Assembly: GCA_963792655.1 (NCBI GenBank)
Contig: CAWBWU010000003.1
Location: forward strand, 868,001-932,000
Direction: 5' to 3'
Origin: DOZZ01 sp963792655
GTDB lineage: Bacteria > Acidobacteriota > Terriglobia > Bryobacterales > Bryobacteraceae
Length of the DNA stretch: 64,000 nucleotides
Shown: positions 44,447 to 54,082 of the stretch, piece after piece
How the letters are laid out: every line of letters starts with the position of its first letter
How positions within the stretch are numbered: position 1 is the stretch's first letter
The notes under the pieces: model-generated
Databases searched by the model: none
What the model was told of the DNA's origin: nothing
The model's input: the letters and a program-made list of their open reading frames with translations, nothing else
Made by a program: the position numbers and the translations under genes

Positions 44447-45184
44447 TTAGCTTCCTGCCGGGCAGGACACAATGAACTTGCCAGCCGCAGCCAAGATGGT
44501 CGCCATCGGTGCTGGTGTGTCGAACGCCGACGGGAATGGAACAGCTCCCGTGATCAGGTTCAGGTACGCAGCGTGCCGTGCTTCCACAGTGGCGATGGTG
44601 GCGCCCGCCGTCTTCAAGGCCGAAGACTGGATGCCGCCGATTGCGCCGTCGTACGCCATGACGCCCGTGTTCTCGAGCAGTGCGGCAGTCATCAGGAAAT
44701 TGTCCGGCGACGTAATCCCAAAGTTGTATTTGCACGCAGCTACGGGCGTACCGCCCAAGCTCTTGATCACAGCGGTAAGCGTCCGCACATGCTGATTCTC
44801 GTGATCGCGGATGATCTGCAGGTAGCCGAAAACATCACCGGCAATCATGCTTTGGAATTCCTGGTCTTCAGTGAGGGTGACGCCTGGCGTGTTTGACGTG
44901 GGGGACGGTCCGAACGCCTGCAAAGCGGCTGAGTTGTCGAAGTCGGTGCTGCTGAACATGCGCAACCCCTGGTTGTAAAACGCGGCTTCCAGATGCTCCA
45001 GGGTCAACGCGTAATTCAGAATCGCAATGTCGCCGGTGCTTCCGGTGGTCGTGGTTTGCGCTTTCAAATTCATGAATGCTGCGGCGATGGCTCCCGCCCC
45101 CAAAATTTTGGCCGGCGTCATAAAGCTTCGGCGGCCGGTTTCGGGTTGGGGAGATTCGGATGGAACTACTGATTCATTCGGCAT
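44447..45184 (-). CDS. Tat-exported ferritin-like protein, paralogue
   Basis: 245 residues from ATG 45184 (MPNESVVPSES). Signal GRRSFMTPAKILGAGAI is Tat-like. Ferritin-like ligands LEHLEAAFYNQ, RDHENQHVRTL, LLENTGVMAYD and TVEARHAAYLNL match the paralogue 18 bases downstream. It lacks the C-terminal PKD-like domain and ends in a short tail after the fourth helix. The pair is probably co-transcribed; the upstream region 45236-45325 contains the promoter. Confidence 0.82.
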   Translation of the reverse strand: MPNESVVPSESPQPETGRRSFMTPAKILGAGAIAAAFMNLKAQTTTTGSTGDIAILNYALTLEHLEAAFYNQGLRMFSSTDFDNSAALQAFGPSPTSNTPGVTLTEDQEFQSMIAGDVFGYLQIIRDHENQHVRTLTAVIKSLGGTPVAACKYNFGITSPDNFLMTAALLENTGVMAYDGAIGGIQSSALKTAGATIATVEARHAAYLNLITGAVPFPSAFDTPAPMATILAAAGKFIVSCPAGS

Positions 45185-45361
45185 CAATTCTCCGTTCGTG
45201 GTCGAAATACGTAGCGCGTAATTTAGCACTCGCAAGGACTACGTTGGTTATATCCGTTGCGGATGGTCGGATACGCGCGGTAATTTCTCACGGAGTGCTG
45301 TTATATACAAACAAGTGAGAGAGGAATGTGTACCGATTCGCACACTACTGGCATACTCCAA

Positions 45362-46199
45362 ATGCAATTCCGCTTCTTCTGGCGGAAACGTCGCATGCAC
45401 GTTTCTGCCGAAGAGCGGATTGTCAGGTTTCGCCGCATCCTGCAATCCGCTCAATCCGTGAGTCAATATCGCAGGTCCCTGCAAGTCGCAGACCTGGACT
45501 CGCCCGATGCCATCCGCAAAGTGGGCGACCTCGCGGACGCGTTGCAACGCCTTGCGGTGCAGCCGGAGAAGCTTACGTTCCGCGTCGATAGTGAACGTCC
45601 GACGCACACACACGAATTCCAACACCCGTTAGCGCTACACTCGCGAACTGCGATTGTCGCGCCGGATATTGCGGCGGCCGGTGAAGACAGAGCTTTCACA
45701 TGGCGGCAGGACGCACGTGACATCGAAGCATTCCGGCCGGAGTCTCTCGCCGCCGGAGTTTTTACGCTTGCGCGCGATGGCGACCGAGATACGAGCCGAG
45801 CGCCTTCATCTGCGAAAGCTGCAACATGCGCTGATTGCATTCTCGGGCCCCGCCGATGGCGATTTGAACGGACGCGATCTCGATAACTTCTGGCGCGTGT
45901 TTCAGGTGCCGATTTTTGAGCAGCGGCTGGGTTTCGACGGCATGCCGCTCGCGCGTGAATGTGAAGTGCACGATGGTTTGCACATCCTGGAAGAGAACGC
46001 GATCTTTGAAGAAATCGATGGCGAGATTGTGCTGACTTCGCTGACCGATGAGCACCATCCGCAACTGCGCGTGCGAACAGGTTACACAGGCGAGCTTGTC
46101 ACCACGCCTTGCGCCTGCGGCCGGCCCGAACCGAAGCTGCGCGCGATGGCCCGCATCCAGCAGAAGCAAATGGCGATGGCCGCGGCAGGCGGGCGCTAG
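45362..46199 (+). CDS. Shortened PaaK-like (phenylacetate-CoA ligase-like) protein, frameshifted
   Basis: About 278 residues after removing one base near 45752, which joins RPES to PPEFLRLRAMATEIR. The N-terminal half (ERIVRFRRILQSAQSVSQYR) looks like the start of PaaK/CapK-type ligases, and the C-terminal half (CEVHDGLHILEEN, IDGEIVLTSLTDEHHPQLRV, CACGRPEPKL) matches their C-terminal region. The AMP-binding core with its P-loop is absent. Hence a normal ligase reaction is unlikely. The 3' stop overlaps the leuA stop in CTAG (46196-46199). Start uncertain. Confidence 0.5.
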
Positions 46200-47371
46200 T
46201 CGCCCGCAACCGTGCTGGCGACATCGCGCTTCACGCGCTCAACGATGTGCAGGATTTCCTGATCGGTAATGCCCTTCTGGCGATCTGCGAGTGCGGTGAA
46301 GTCACGGTAGACCTCGTCCAATTCAGGGCGCGATAGCTCGAACCCGAGCTGTTCCGCGCGCTGCTTCAGCGCGTGGCGCCCACTATGTTTGCCAAGCACC
46401 AGCCGGCCTTCCGGAACACCCACACTCTTGGGATCGATGATCTCGTAAGTAGTGCGCTCCTTCAGGTAGCCATCCTGGTGAATCCCCGCTTCGTGCGCGA
46501 AGGCGTTACGGCCCACAATTGCCTTGTTCGGTTGCGGCCCGAAGGAAATGATCGAACTCAGCAGCTCGCTCGTGGCAAAGAGATGCTCGGCGTGGATGCC
46601 GGTGTGATACGGCAGGCGATCGCGGCGCGTCTGCAGGATCATCACAATCTCTTCAAGCGAGCAGTTACCGGCGCGTTCACCGATGCCGTTAATCGTGCAC
46701 TCTACCTGACGCGCGCCGGCCTGAATTGCGGCAAGTGAGTTGGCCACGGCTAACCCCAAATCGTCGTGACAGTGAACGCTCACCACAGCGGTATCGCCCA
46801 GCGCCTTTACCAGGCGGCCGATCAGCGCGCCATATTCGTCGGGCACGGCATAACCCACGGTATCGGGAATGTTGACGGTACGCGCGCCCGCTGCCACGAC
46901 AGCGCGCGAAATCTGCTCCAGGTAGGCGGGGTCAGTGCGTGCACCGTCTTCGGCGGAAAATTCCACATCGTCGACGTACTTGCGCGCGAGTTCTACCGCG
47001 GCCACTGCCGTGTCGAGAACTTCCTGCCGGGACTTCCTGAGCTTGTACTTAAGGTGGATGTCGGACGTTGCAAGAAAGGTGTGGATGCGCGGGCGCTTGG
47101 CATGCTGCAGGCTCTTCGCGGCGCGTTCTACATCGAGCGTGCACGAGCGCGCGAGCGCAGCGACATGCACCCATGGAAATTCACGGCTGACGGCATCCAC
47201 AGCCTCGAAATCGCCTTCGGATGCAATCGGAAAACCTGCCTCCATGATGTCGACGCCCAGATCGGCCAGCTTGCGCGCCACCCGAACCTTCTCGGGCACT
47301 GTCATGCTGCAGCCTGGGGACTGTTCTCCGTCGCGAAGGGTCGTGTCGAAAATCCAAACGCGGTTGTCCAT
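46196..47371 (-). CDS. leuA: 2-isopropylmalate synthase lacking the C-terminal regulatory domain
   Basis: 391 residues. Condenses acetyl-CoA with 2-oxoisovalerate, the first step of leucine synthesis. TLRDGEQSPGCSMTVPEKV at the N-terminus, GFPIASEGDFEAV, VEFSAEDGARTD, and the metal HxH in VHCHDDLGLAVAN are all LeuA-like. It stops after the catalytic and linker domains, where E. coli LeuA (523 residues) adds a leucine-binding domain, so feedback inhibition by leucine may be absent. Homocitrate synthase is of similar length but the sequence fits LeuA better. It is divergent from a LysR-type regulator. An AGAGGC ribosome site precedes the ATG. Confidence 0.85.
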   Translation of the reverse strand: MDNRVWIFDTTLRDGEQSPGCSMTVPEKVRVARKLADLGVDIMEAGFPIASEGDFEAVDAVSREFPWVHVAALARSCTLDVERAAKSLQHAKRPRIHTFLATSDIHLKYKLRKSRQEVLDTAVAAVELARKYVDDVEFSAEDGARTDPAYLEQISRAVVAAGARTVNIPDTVGYAVPDEYGALIGRLVKALGDTAVVSVHCHDDLGLAVANSLAAIQAGARQVECTINGIGERAGNCSLEEIVMILQTRRDRLPYHTGIHAEHLFATSELLSSIISFGPQPNKAIVGRNAFAHEAGIHQDGYLKERTTYEIIDPKSVGVPEGRLVLGKHSGRHALKQRAEQLGFELSRPELDEVYRDFTALADRQKGITDQEILHIVERVKRDVASTVAGD

Positions 47372-47453
47372 GATCGCCTCTCGCCTACATTATTGATATC
47401 CTAAATTCGATTAAGCAAATTTATTCTGTTACGACTAGCGATAAGGCGCTGTT
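47372..47453. promoter_or_regulatory. Shared leuA-LysR divergent promoter region
   Basis: 82 bases, AT-rich compared with the genes (ATTGATATCCTAAATTCGAT and GCAAATTTATTCTGTTACGA). LysR regulators usually bind T-N11-A dyads in such a region. I could not pick one dyad with confidence. Confidence 0.5.
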
Positions 47454-48335
47454 ATGCTGGAATCGGTGGACCTGTCGTTACTACATGTCTTTCAGGTAAT
47501 CGCCAACGAGAAGAGTTTCTCGCGAGCGGCAGAAAAACTGCTGCGTACGCAGCCCGCTGTGTCCCTGGCGCTGCAGCGCCTGGAAGCCAGTCTCAACGAA
47601 AAGCTCATCGACCGCTCGGCCAAAGAGCTCACATTAACCGACGCCGGCAAGGTGGTCTTAAGCTACGCGCGCCGGTTTGAAAATCTGAATGGCGAGCTTG
47701 AGAACGCCATGGCCGAACTGCGCGACAACTCCTCCGGACGGTTGGTGATTGGCGCGAATGAGTCGACTACCTTGTATTTGCTGCAGCACATTGAACGCTA
47801 CCGATTGCTGTATCCCAAGGTGAAAGTACAGGTGCGCCGCAGTCTATCCAGCAAGATCCCGGCGGAGTTACTTGATGGCAACCTGGAGATCGGCGTTATC
47901 AGTTATGAATCGAGAGATGAGCGGCTGACTTCCAGGGTGATCTTTACCGACTCGCTGGCGTTTGTCGTCTCACCGCGGCATCCGCTGGCAGGCCGGGACA
48001 AGGTTTCGATTGAAGAGTTAGGAGAAGAAACCTTCATCGCGCATAATGTGCTGTCGCCCTACCGTGACATGGTGCTGCGGGAATTTCAAAGGCATCGCGT
48101 TCCATTGCGCATGGATGTTGAGATGCCAACTATCGAGACCATCCGCAAGCTGGTGCAGAGCAATTTAGGAGTGGCATTCCTTCCACGCATGTGCGTCGAA
48201 CAAGAGATCGGGAGCGGGGCGCTGTGTTCGGTGAAAGTAGAGCAACTGCATGTGGAGCGGAAGATATATTTGGTAATTCCAGCAAAGCGAGCGCTCAGTT
48301 ATGCGGCGAATGCATTTATGGAATTGCTGAAGTAG
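47454..48335 (+). CDS. LysR-type transcriptional regulator
   Basis: 293 residues. N-terminal helix-turn-helix (LHVFQVIANEKSFSRAAEKL, PAVSLALQRLEASLNEKLI), then a two-lobe effector domain (GRLVIGANESTTLYLLQHIE). The divergent leuA suggests that it controls leucine synthesis and itself. Length and domain order are typical. The effector is unknown. Confidence 0.9.
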   Translation: MLESVDLSLLHVFQVIANEKSFSRAAEKLLRTQPAVSLALQRLEASLNEKLIDRSAKELTLTDAGKVVLSYARRFENLNGELENAMAELRDNSSGRLVIGANESTTLYLLQHIERYRLLYPKVKVQVRRSLSSKIPAELLDGNLEIGVISYESRDERLTSRVIFTDSLAFVVSPRHPLAGRDKVSIEELGEETFIAHNVLSPYRDMVLREFQRHRVPLRMDVEMPTIETIRKLVQSNLGVAFLPRMCVEQEIGSGALCSVKVEQLHVERKIYLVIPAKRALSYAANAFMELLK

Positions 48336-48450
48336 TTCAGAACTGCCGGGTCGCGCCTCTGAATGGCTCGGGCTAATCCGCAAGATTCCGTTTAGCAGTG
48401 TGCTCGCCTCACCCTTGTCTCCAACCTACTTCTCGTAGACAATCATTCGA

Positions 48451-50129
48451 ATGCGAATCGCTCTCCTGATCCTTCTTACGTTCGCGGCCCTGGCGCAAGG
48501 TCCGCCTCCAACCAAGCCGGCTGAACCGGAAGTAAGGCCGCAGGATAAGTGCACCGTGGAGGGGCGTGTGGTAAACGCGAACACGGGCGAACCACTGCGC
48601 AAGGCTGCCATTTCGATGCACCGCATCGACCCAGCCGCTCAGATGCAAGGCGCGGGAACGACCACGGATGCTTCCGGAAATTTCGCGATGAAAGATATTG
48701 ACCCGGGCCGCTACTCGCTGATGGCGAGCAGAAATGGATTCGTCGTTCAGCAGTATGGCGCGAAGCGAACCGGCTACGGGACGGTCGGGGCCATCCTGAC
48801 GTCTGGCGCCCGCCCAGAAGATGAGCTGACGTTCTGTTCAAACTGGTACCGCAGTCGGTGGTAACCGGGCGCGTGCTTGATGCAGATAGCGAGCCGATCG
48901 CAAACGCTCAGGTGCAGCTAATGAAGCACCGCTACCAGCAAGGTAAAAAGGATTTGGCCGCTGTTGGTTTTGCGCAAACGAACGACTTGGGCGATTACCG
49001 GATTTTTGGAGTTGGTCCCGGCCGCTATTTCCTGAACGTCAGTTATCCGCAGAATCAGAACTTCGGGACTGCTGACAAGAGTGCGAACGCGATTCCCCAG
49101 GAGGGCTATCGCCTGATCTATTACCCCGGCGTAGCCTGATCTTGCATCGGCCACGGCGCTCGATGTTCCCGCTGGTGGGGAAGTTCGCGGCATCAATCTG
49201 ACAATGCAAGCCTCGCGAGCCGTGCGGGTTCGTGGCAAGGTGACCGGTTTACCGGAAGGCCAATTCGCGATGGTGATTCTGACCGCTCACACCCCGGCCA
49301 GCCGTGGCTTTGCGGCATCCCAAATGAACGCAGTCAACCAAAAAGACGGCAGCTTCGAAATCAAGGGGGTTACGACGGGGTCGTACTATTTGACGGTCTC
49401 CGCGATGTCGCCTTCAGAAGGAAAACCTGATGGGGCGGCTCCACTTGAAGTGGGCCGTGACGATGTGGACGGCGCAAATCTCGCGTTGGCGAAAGGACCG
49501 ATGTGAAAGGATTGGTGAAAGTAGAGGGCGGGGAATATGACTTCTCGACCGTTCATGTTTCGGTCGATCCCGTCGAGGTAAATCATTATGGGCAATTCGG
49601 GGTACGCGAATACCAAGTGAAAGCAGACGGAACATTCACCCTAGAAGCGATGCATCCTCAGAATGTAAATGTCCGCGTTTCCGGGTTGAAGCCAGGCGCG
49701 TACGTAAAGACGATCCGGGTCGGCGACCAGGAAGCTCAGGAAGTTGCCGACATGGGCGCTGCGGCGACAGGTGGCCTTGAGATCGCCATAAGCCTGAATG
49801 GCGCGACGGTAGATGGCGTTGTGAATGGGCCGGGCTCTAAACCGCCGGTGGCGGCTACCGTTGTGTTGGTGCCCGAGAGTGAGCACGCGACCGACGAGCG
49901 CTTTTATGGAATTAGCACCACTGATCAGGATGGCCATTACAAAATCGAAACGGTCCGTCCAGGCAAATACACTCTGTACGCATTCGAAGATATCGAGCCG
50001 GGCTCCTACATGGAACCGGGATTCTTCAAGCCTTTTAGCAAGTACGCGAAAGAAGTCGAACTGAAGGAGAAAGACCACAGCACTCTACAACCCGAGTTGA
50101 TTCCCGCATCGGCGATGGACGGGAATTAG
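48451..50129 (+). CDS. Exported protein with carboxypeptidase-regulatory-like repeats (three frameshifts)
   Basis: About 557 residues. Signal peptide MRIALLILLTFAALAQG. It is made of four or more transthyretin-like beta domains: TVEGRVVNANTGEPLRKAAI, VTGRVLDADSEPIANAQVQL, VRVRGKVTGLPEGQFAMV and DGVVNGPGSKPPVAATVVLV. Frames slip near 48838, 49138 and 49500; each time the next domain resumes in a new frame. These domains occur widely in Solibacter-type exported proteins, where they are thought to bind or stabilise. No catalytic motif is visible. Confidence 0.75.
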
Positions 50130-50151
50130 TAGCTCCCGTCAATTACAAACG

Positions 50152-50890
50152 GTGTGCCTTTATCGGTTCCGGGCTCTCTGCTGCGCGATAATCTGTGCTT
50201 TTCTTGCCGCATGCTCGCGCGCACCGCGGCCTACGTCTAACGGCCTTCCGTCGGTAATCTTGTGGGCCTGGGAGCGTCCGGAAGACTTGCTTTATATCGA
50301 CACTCGCACGACGGGCGTTGCCTATCTCGCGGGTACCGTGACGATACAGCGTGACGGCTTCGCGCGTTTGCAGATGCGGAGGCAGCCACTCGCCATTCCG
50401 CCCGGCACTGCAACACTGGCGGTAGTTCGCATCGAGTCGCCACCGGATCACGGACCGGTCAACGTCGGCGCACTCGCAGAAGAGCTCAGCGACATCGCGG
50501 GGAATAAGAGCATTCGCGGATTGCAGATCGACTTCGATGCACGCCGTTCGGAGCGGGCCGTTCTACCGGGCTCTGCTGCACGCAGTGGCAGCGAAGTCGA
50601 AAGTGTCTCTCTCGATCACAGCTCTCGCGTCGTGGTGTTCGGGTGACCGGTGGCTCGGTGACGAACCGATTGCGTATGCGGTTCCCATGCTGTTCCGCAT
50701 GGGGCACGCTGCTACGGGAGAGATTCCCATTCGCAGCCCAATTTGCCAGTCCACAATCGGGCTTTCACTCGATGAGCCCTGGCCCGCACGCCGTCCGGGC
50801 GGAGTGCAGCAGATATTCGTGTTTGATCCACACCCATGGACTCCGGCAGATTATACTCGCGCTATAAGAGCGATTCACACGTGGCGCTAA
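50152..50890 (+). CDS. DUF3142-like lipoprotein (one frameshift)
   Basis: About 245 residues. Lipobox FLAACSRA gives a lipoprotein signal. The rest fits the DUF3142 family as I recall it: LPSVILWAWERPEDL, DTRTTGVAYLAGTV, GLQIDFDARRSER, then PFYRALLHAVAAKSKVSLSI. The frame breaks in the GGG at 50555-50557; removing one G joins the two parts. Acidic QIDFDA suggests a TIM-barrel glycoside-hydrolase-like fold, but I cannot name an enzyme. It overlaps the next gene by ten bases. Confidence 0.65.
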
Positions 50891-53011
50891 CGCGGTTTTT
50901 CATCCTGGCCGGAGCGGTCAGCGCCGTGGGACTTGTGCTCGCGTGCGCTCCTGACCCTGGTCCGTTTTTCCGCATCATGCGCAATCCGGATAATCCGTCA
51001 GCATTTCAGAAGGGTCATCTCGGATTAGTCACGCCGACGCTCACCAAAGACTATGAGCTGATCGCCTTCCGCAGCTTGAACGGTTTGAGTTGGCAGCTGC
51101 CGCCGAAAGATCCAGATACCGAAGTCTTCGCAACTGAGCCGGACGCCCGACAACAATGGCGAGATGCGCGCTCTTCAGTTGCCGGTCAGGACCCGCAGCG
51201 GTTTATCCGGACGGACCGTGTCTCAGGCAGCGGAACCGATTTCGTCTATTACCCAAACTGTCTTGATGACGCGTTTGTGACGGCCGCGCGAACGTTGAAA
51301 GATCGCAAGCAACGCTACCCTTCAAAACAGGCGGTGCTCGATTGGATCGCTGCTCAAGACCAGGTCTTCGATCAGTGCGGCGGCGATAACAAAAAGCCGC
51401 TTCCATTCCCTGCACCGTTGTCTTCCTCGGCTCTGCTGGTGCGTGCCGATCGCGATTATCAGATAGCAGCGGCACACTTCTATGCGCAGGATCTTGGCGA
51501 AGCCGGGAACCGCTTCCGAGCGATTGCTGCCGACAGTAACTCACCGTGGCAAGAAGTTGGAGAGTATATGGTTGCGCGCACACTACTGCGCGACTACTCT
51601 CTGAACCACAACGCGGCAGCAGGCGTGAGCGCCCGTCAGCAGCTTGCCAAAGTTGTGGCAGACGCGCGCGCTCCTGGTTTGCAAAGCTCTGCGCGCGGAC
51701 TGCTCGAGCACCTAAATGCGATCGACAATCCCGGTGCGTTGATGCAGACACTGTCTGGCGAGCTGACACAACCGGAGATTACACCTGCGGCGCTGACCCG
51801 CGCGCTGCATGAGTCCGCTTACGTTGCGGAGGCGCCGTCTTTTCAAAAGGCAATCAGCGATTCGAACCACTTACCGGACGCATTTGACTGGGTGCACACT
51901 ATCGAGACTGCGAATGCCGCGCATGCGCTGGACCGCTGGAAGGCCAATCATTCCGAGTTGTGGCTCACCGCCGCGTTGATGCACGCGAGTGGGAAGGACG
52001 CCGCGGCTGCCAGTCTGATTGCTGCCGCAAGAGATGTCACGCCGCAGTCTCCGGCATTCGGTACCGTCCGGTACAACGCGATCCGGCTGAGGATCGAACG
52101 TGGCGAAGCGAAGGGCCCGCGCGCGGAGTTGGAGCGTTTGCTCAGCAATCATGACCAGTCGTCCGACGGGCTAGAGAATGCCTGGCGTGCCGAGCGCATG
52201 CGCCTTGCTGTCAGCTTTGATGACATGCTGCGGTGGGCTCCGCGGCGGCCGCTCTACGCATCGGAAACGGTGGGCCGCACCTCGACGGAACCGATGGTGC
52301 TCGATGGCGATTCTGTTGACCTGTTGAATTCGAAGACCCCGCTGGCAAAGTTGGTCACAGCCGCGCAAAGCCGGCAGTTGCCAGCGTGGATTTCGCAAGA
52401 CATCGCACTTGCTACCTGGACTCGCGCATTCGTGCTCGGTCAAGACGATCTAGCGAAGGCGGTCGCGCCGGTAATTGCTGCAGCTCATCCCGCATGGCAG
52501 CCGAACCTCGCACCTGAGGATACGTCAGCTTTAAAGGAATGGCGGTTTCGGGCCGCGCTCATGATTGAGCGCAACGTGCAATTCAATCCGCGCGTGACGA
52601 TCGACTACAAGAGGAAGTTTTCGTCTGGCGACTGGTGGTGCGGCGGCCGGGCACAGTCCGGGCAGAGCGATGCCGGTGATGTTGCATGGCGCCTGCCGAC
52701 TTCATTTCAAACCAAACGCGGGCGTGCTCTCCGCGCAAGAGCTGGCCTCAGCAAGTGCGGAGAACGCGCAGCTAAACAAGACCGGTGCCGCGCAAGTATT
52801 CCTCGCGCCGATTGTCTTCGAGTGGGCACAAGCGCATCCCGGCGATCCGCTGGTACCCGAAGCGCTGTATCGTCTGGTGCGCATCGTCCGCTACGGCTGT
52901 GCGCGAAGCGACCCGCAGAATGGCGCCATTTCAAAGCGGGCGTTTGACCGGCTGCATCAGCGGTATCCGCGTAGCCGCTGGACCGCAAAGACGCCGTACT
53001 GGTTCATATAG
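50881..53011 (+). CDS. Large helical exported protein, partner of the DUF3142-like lipoprotein (frameshifted)
   Basis: About 709 residues from GTG 50881, which starts a lipoprotein-like signal (VGLVLACAPD). It is largely helical with TPR-like repeats (AAAHFYAQDLGEAGNRFRAI, VARTLLRDYSLN, ELWLTAALMHASGKDAAAAS). One or two indels near 52690-52715 break the frame before NAGVLSAQELASASAENAQL; the C-terminus ends PYWFI at 53011. The overlap with the preceding gene implies that the two act together in the envelope. No enzymatic motif found. Confidence 0.65.
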
Positions 53012-53020
53012 CTTCGACGG

Positions 53021-54021
53021 TTAGTTGTGTTTGCTGCTGTCTAACCTGAGGAATCGCGCCGCGTTGTTGTACAGAATGTCTCTCTTCTGCTCAGACGTCA
53101 GATAGTCCGCGTTCTGAATGATGCTGATCGAGTAAGCCATCAGCTTCGGCCAAACGAGTTGGTCAGTGCCGAACATGACGCGGTCTTCGAACCCCGCCTC
53201 GACAAGCCGTTCGATATATCGGTTGACTTCTTTTAGCGGATAGCTCCAGATCAGACCGGCTATATCCACATACACGTGGGAATTGGCTTGCAGCAGCGTG
53301 AGCATGTTTTCAATCATCGGGTAGCCGGCGTGCATCACCTGAACGCGCAGTTTCGGATGCCGTGGCCAACAGTTCTTCCAGCAGCAGCGGGTCGCCTTTT
53401 GAGCCGCGAAACTTCGGCATCGCGATATTGGCCCGCCCCGAACCGCCCGTACCCATATGGATCGCCACTGGAATGTCCAGTTCTTCGGCTAGCGCGAAAT
53501 ACGGATCGACGCTGGGATCGCTGGGCGAGATGTTCTTCATATTGCAGCCCGATCTCGCCCATCACTTTGAACCCGCCATCCTTGAAGTCTTTGCGCAGTT
53601 CCTCTATGGGGACTTGTCCGCTTGGTCCCATACCCTTCGTGAAACCCGTTCCTGGAATGACACGCTTCGGCATTGCATCCTTCCATTTCTGCACGCCTCA
53701 GGATCGCCAAAGACAACCGCCGTGACATTCATGCGCTCCATCTCAGCAACCACTTCTTTGATGTATTGGCCTTTGGCTGCCGGATAGAGCTTGGGCGTAC
53801 ACTCCTCCTGCACCCAGCCGAATGGCGCCTCTTTCGTAGCCGGGTCGGACGCCGCGAATTTCGGCGTATTCGGGCACATGGGCATCGCCATTCGTAATGT
53901 CGTCCATCGCATGAACGTGGACATCGATGACCGGAGGAATCTCGGAAGTTGTGTTCTGCGCGAATGAATGCAGGGGCGCAAGGCAAAGCGCCAGGCATGG
54001 AAGGACGATGGTGAGCTTCAT
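53021..54021 (-). CDS. Exported amidohydrolase (TIM-barrel, amidohydrolase_2 type), about four frameshifts
   Basis: About 330 residues. Signal peptide from ATG 54021 (MKLTIVLPCLALCLAPLHSFA). Metal-binding VIDVHVHAMDD (HxH), a middle strand VAIHMGTGG, VMHAGYPMIENM and the late catalytic region MFGTDQLVWP match metal-dependent hydrolases of the 2-amino-3-carboxymuconate decarboxylase/amidohydrolase_2 type. Frames slip near 53895, 53690, 53545 and 53335. The pieces follow one another in correct order. The density of breaks leaves some doubt whether the gene is intact. Confidence 0.72.
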
Positions 54022-54082
54022 TTCTTCTGAATTAGAACATGAACCCTCACCATACCCGGAGCGCACCAGCGAGCAAATGCTT

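Noticed and set aside
47372..47453. A specific LysR binding dyad
   Set aside because: Several weak T-N11-A candidates exist; none stands out enough to be listed as a site.
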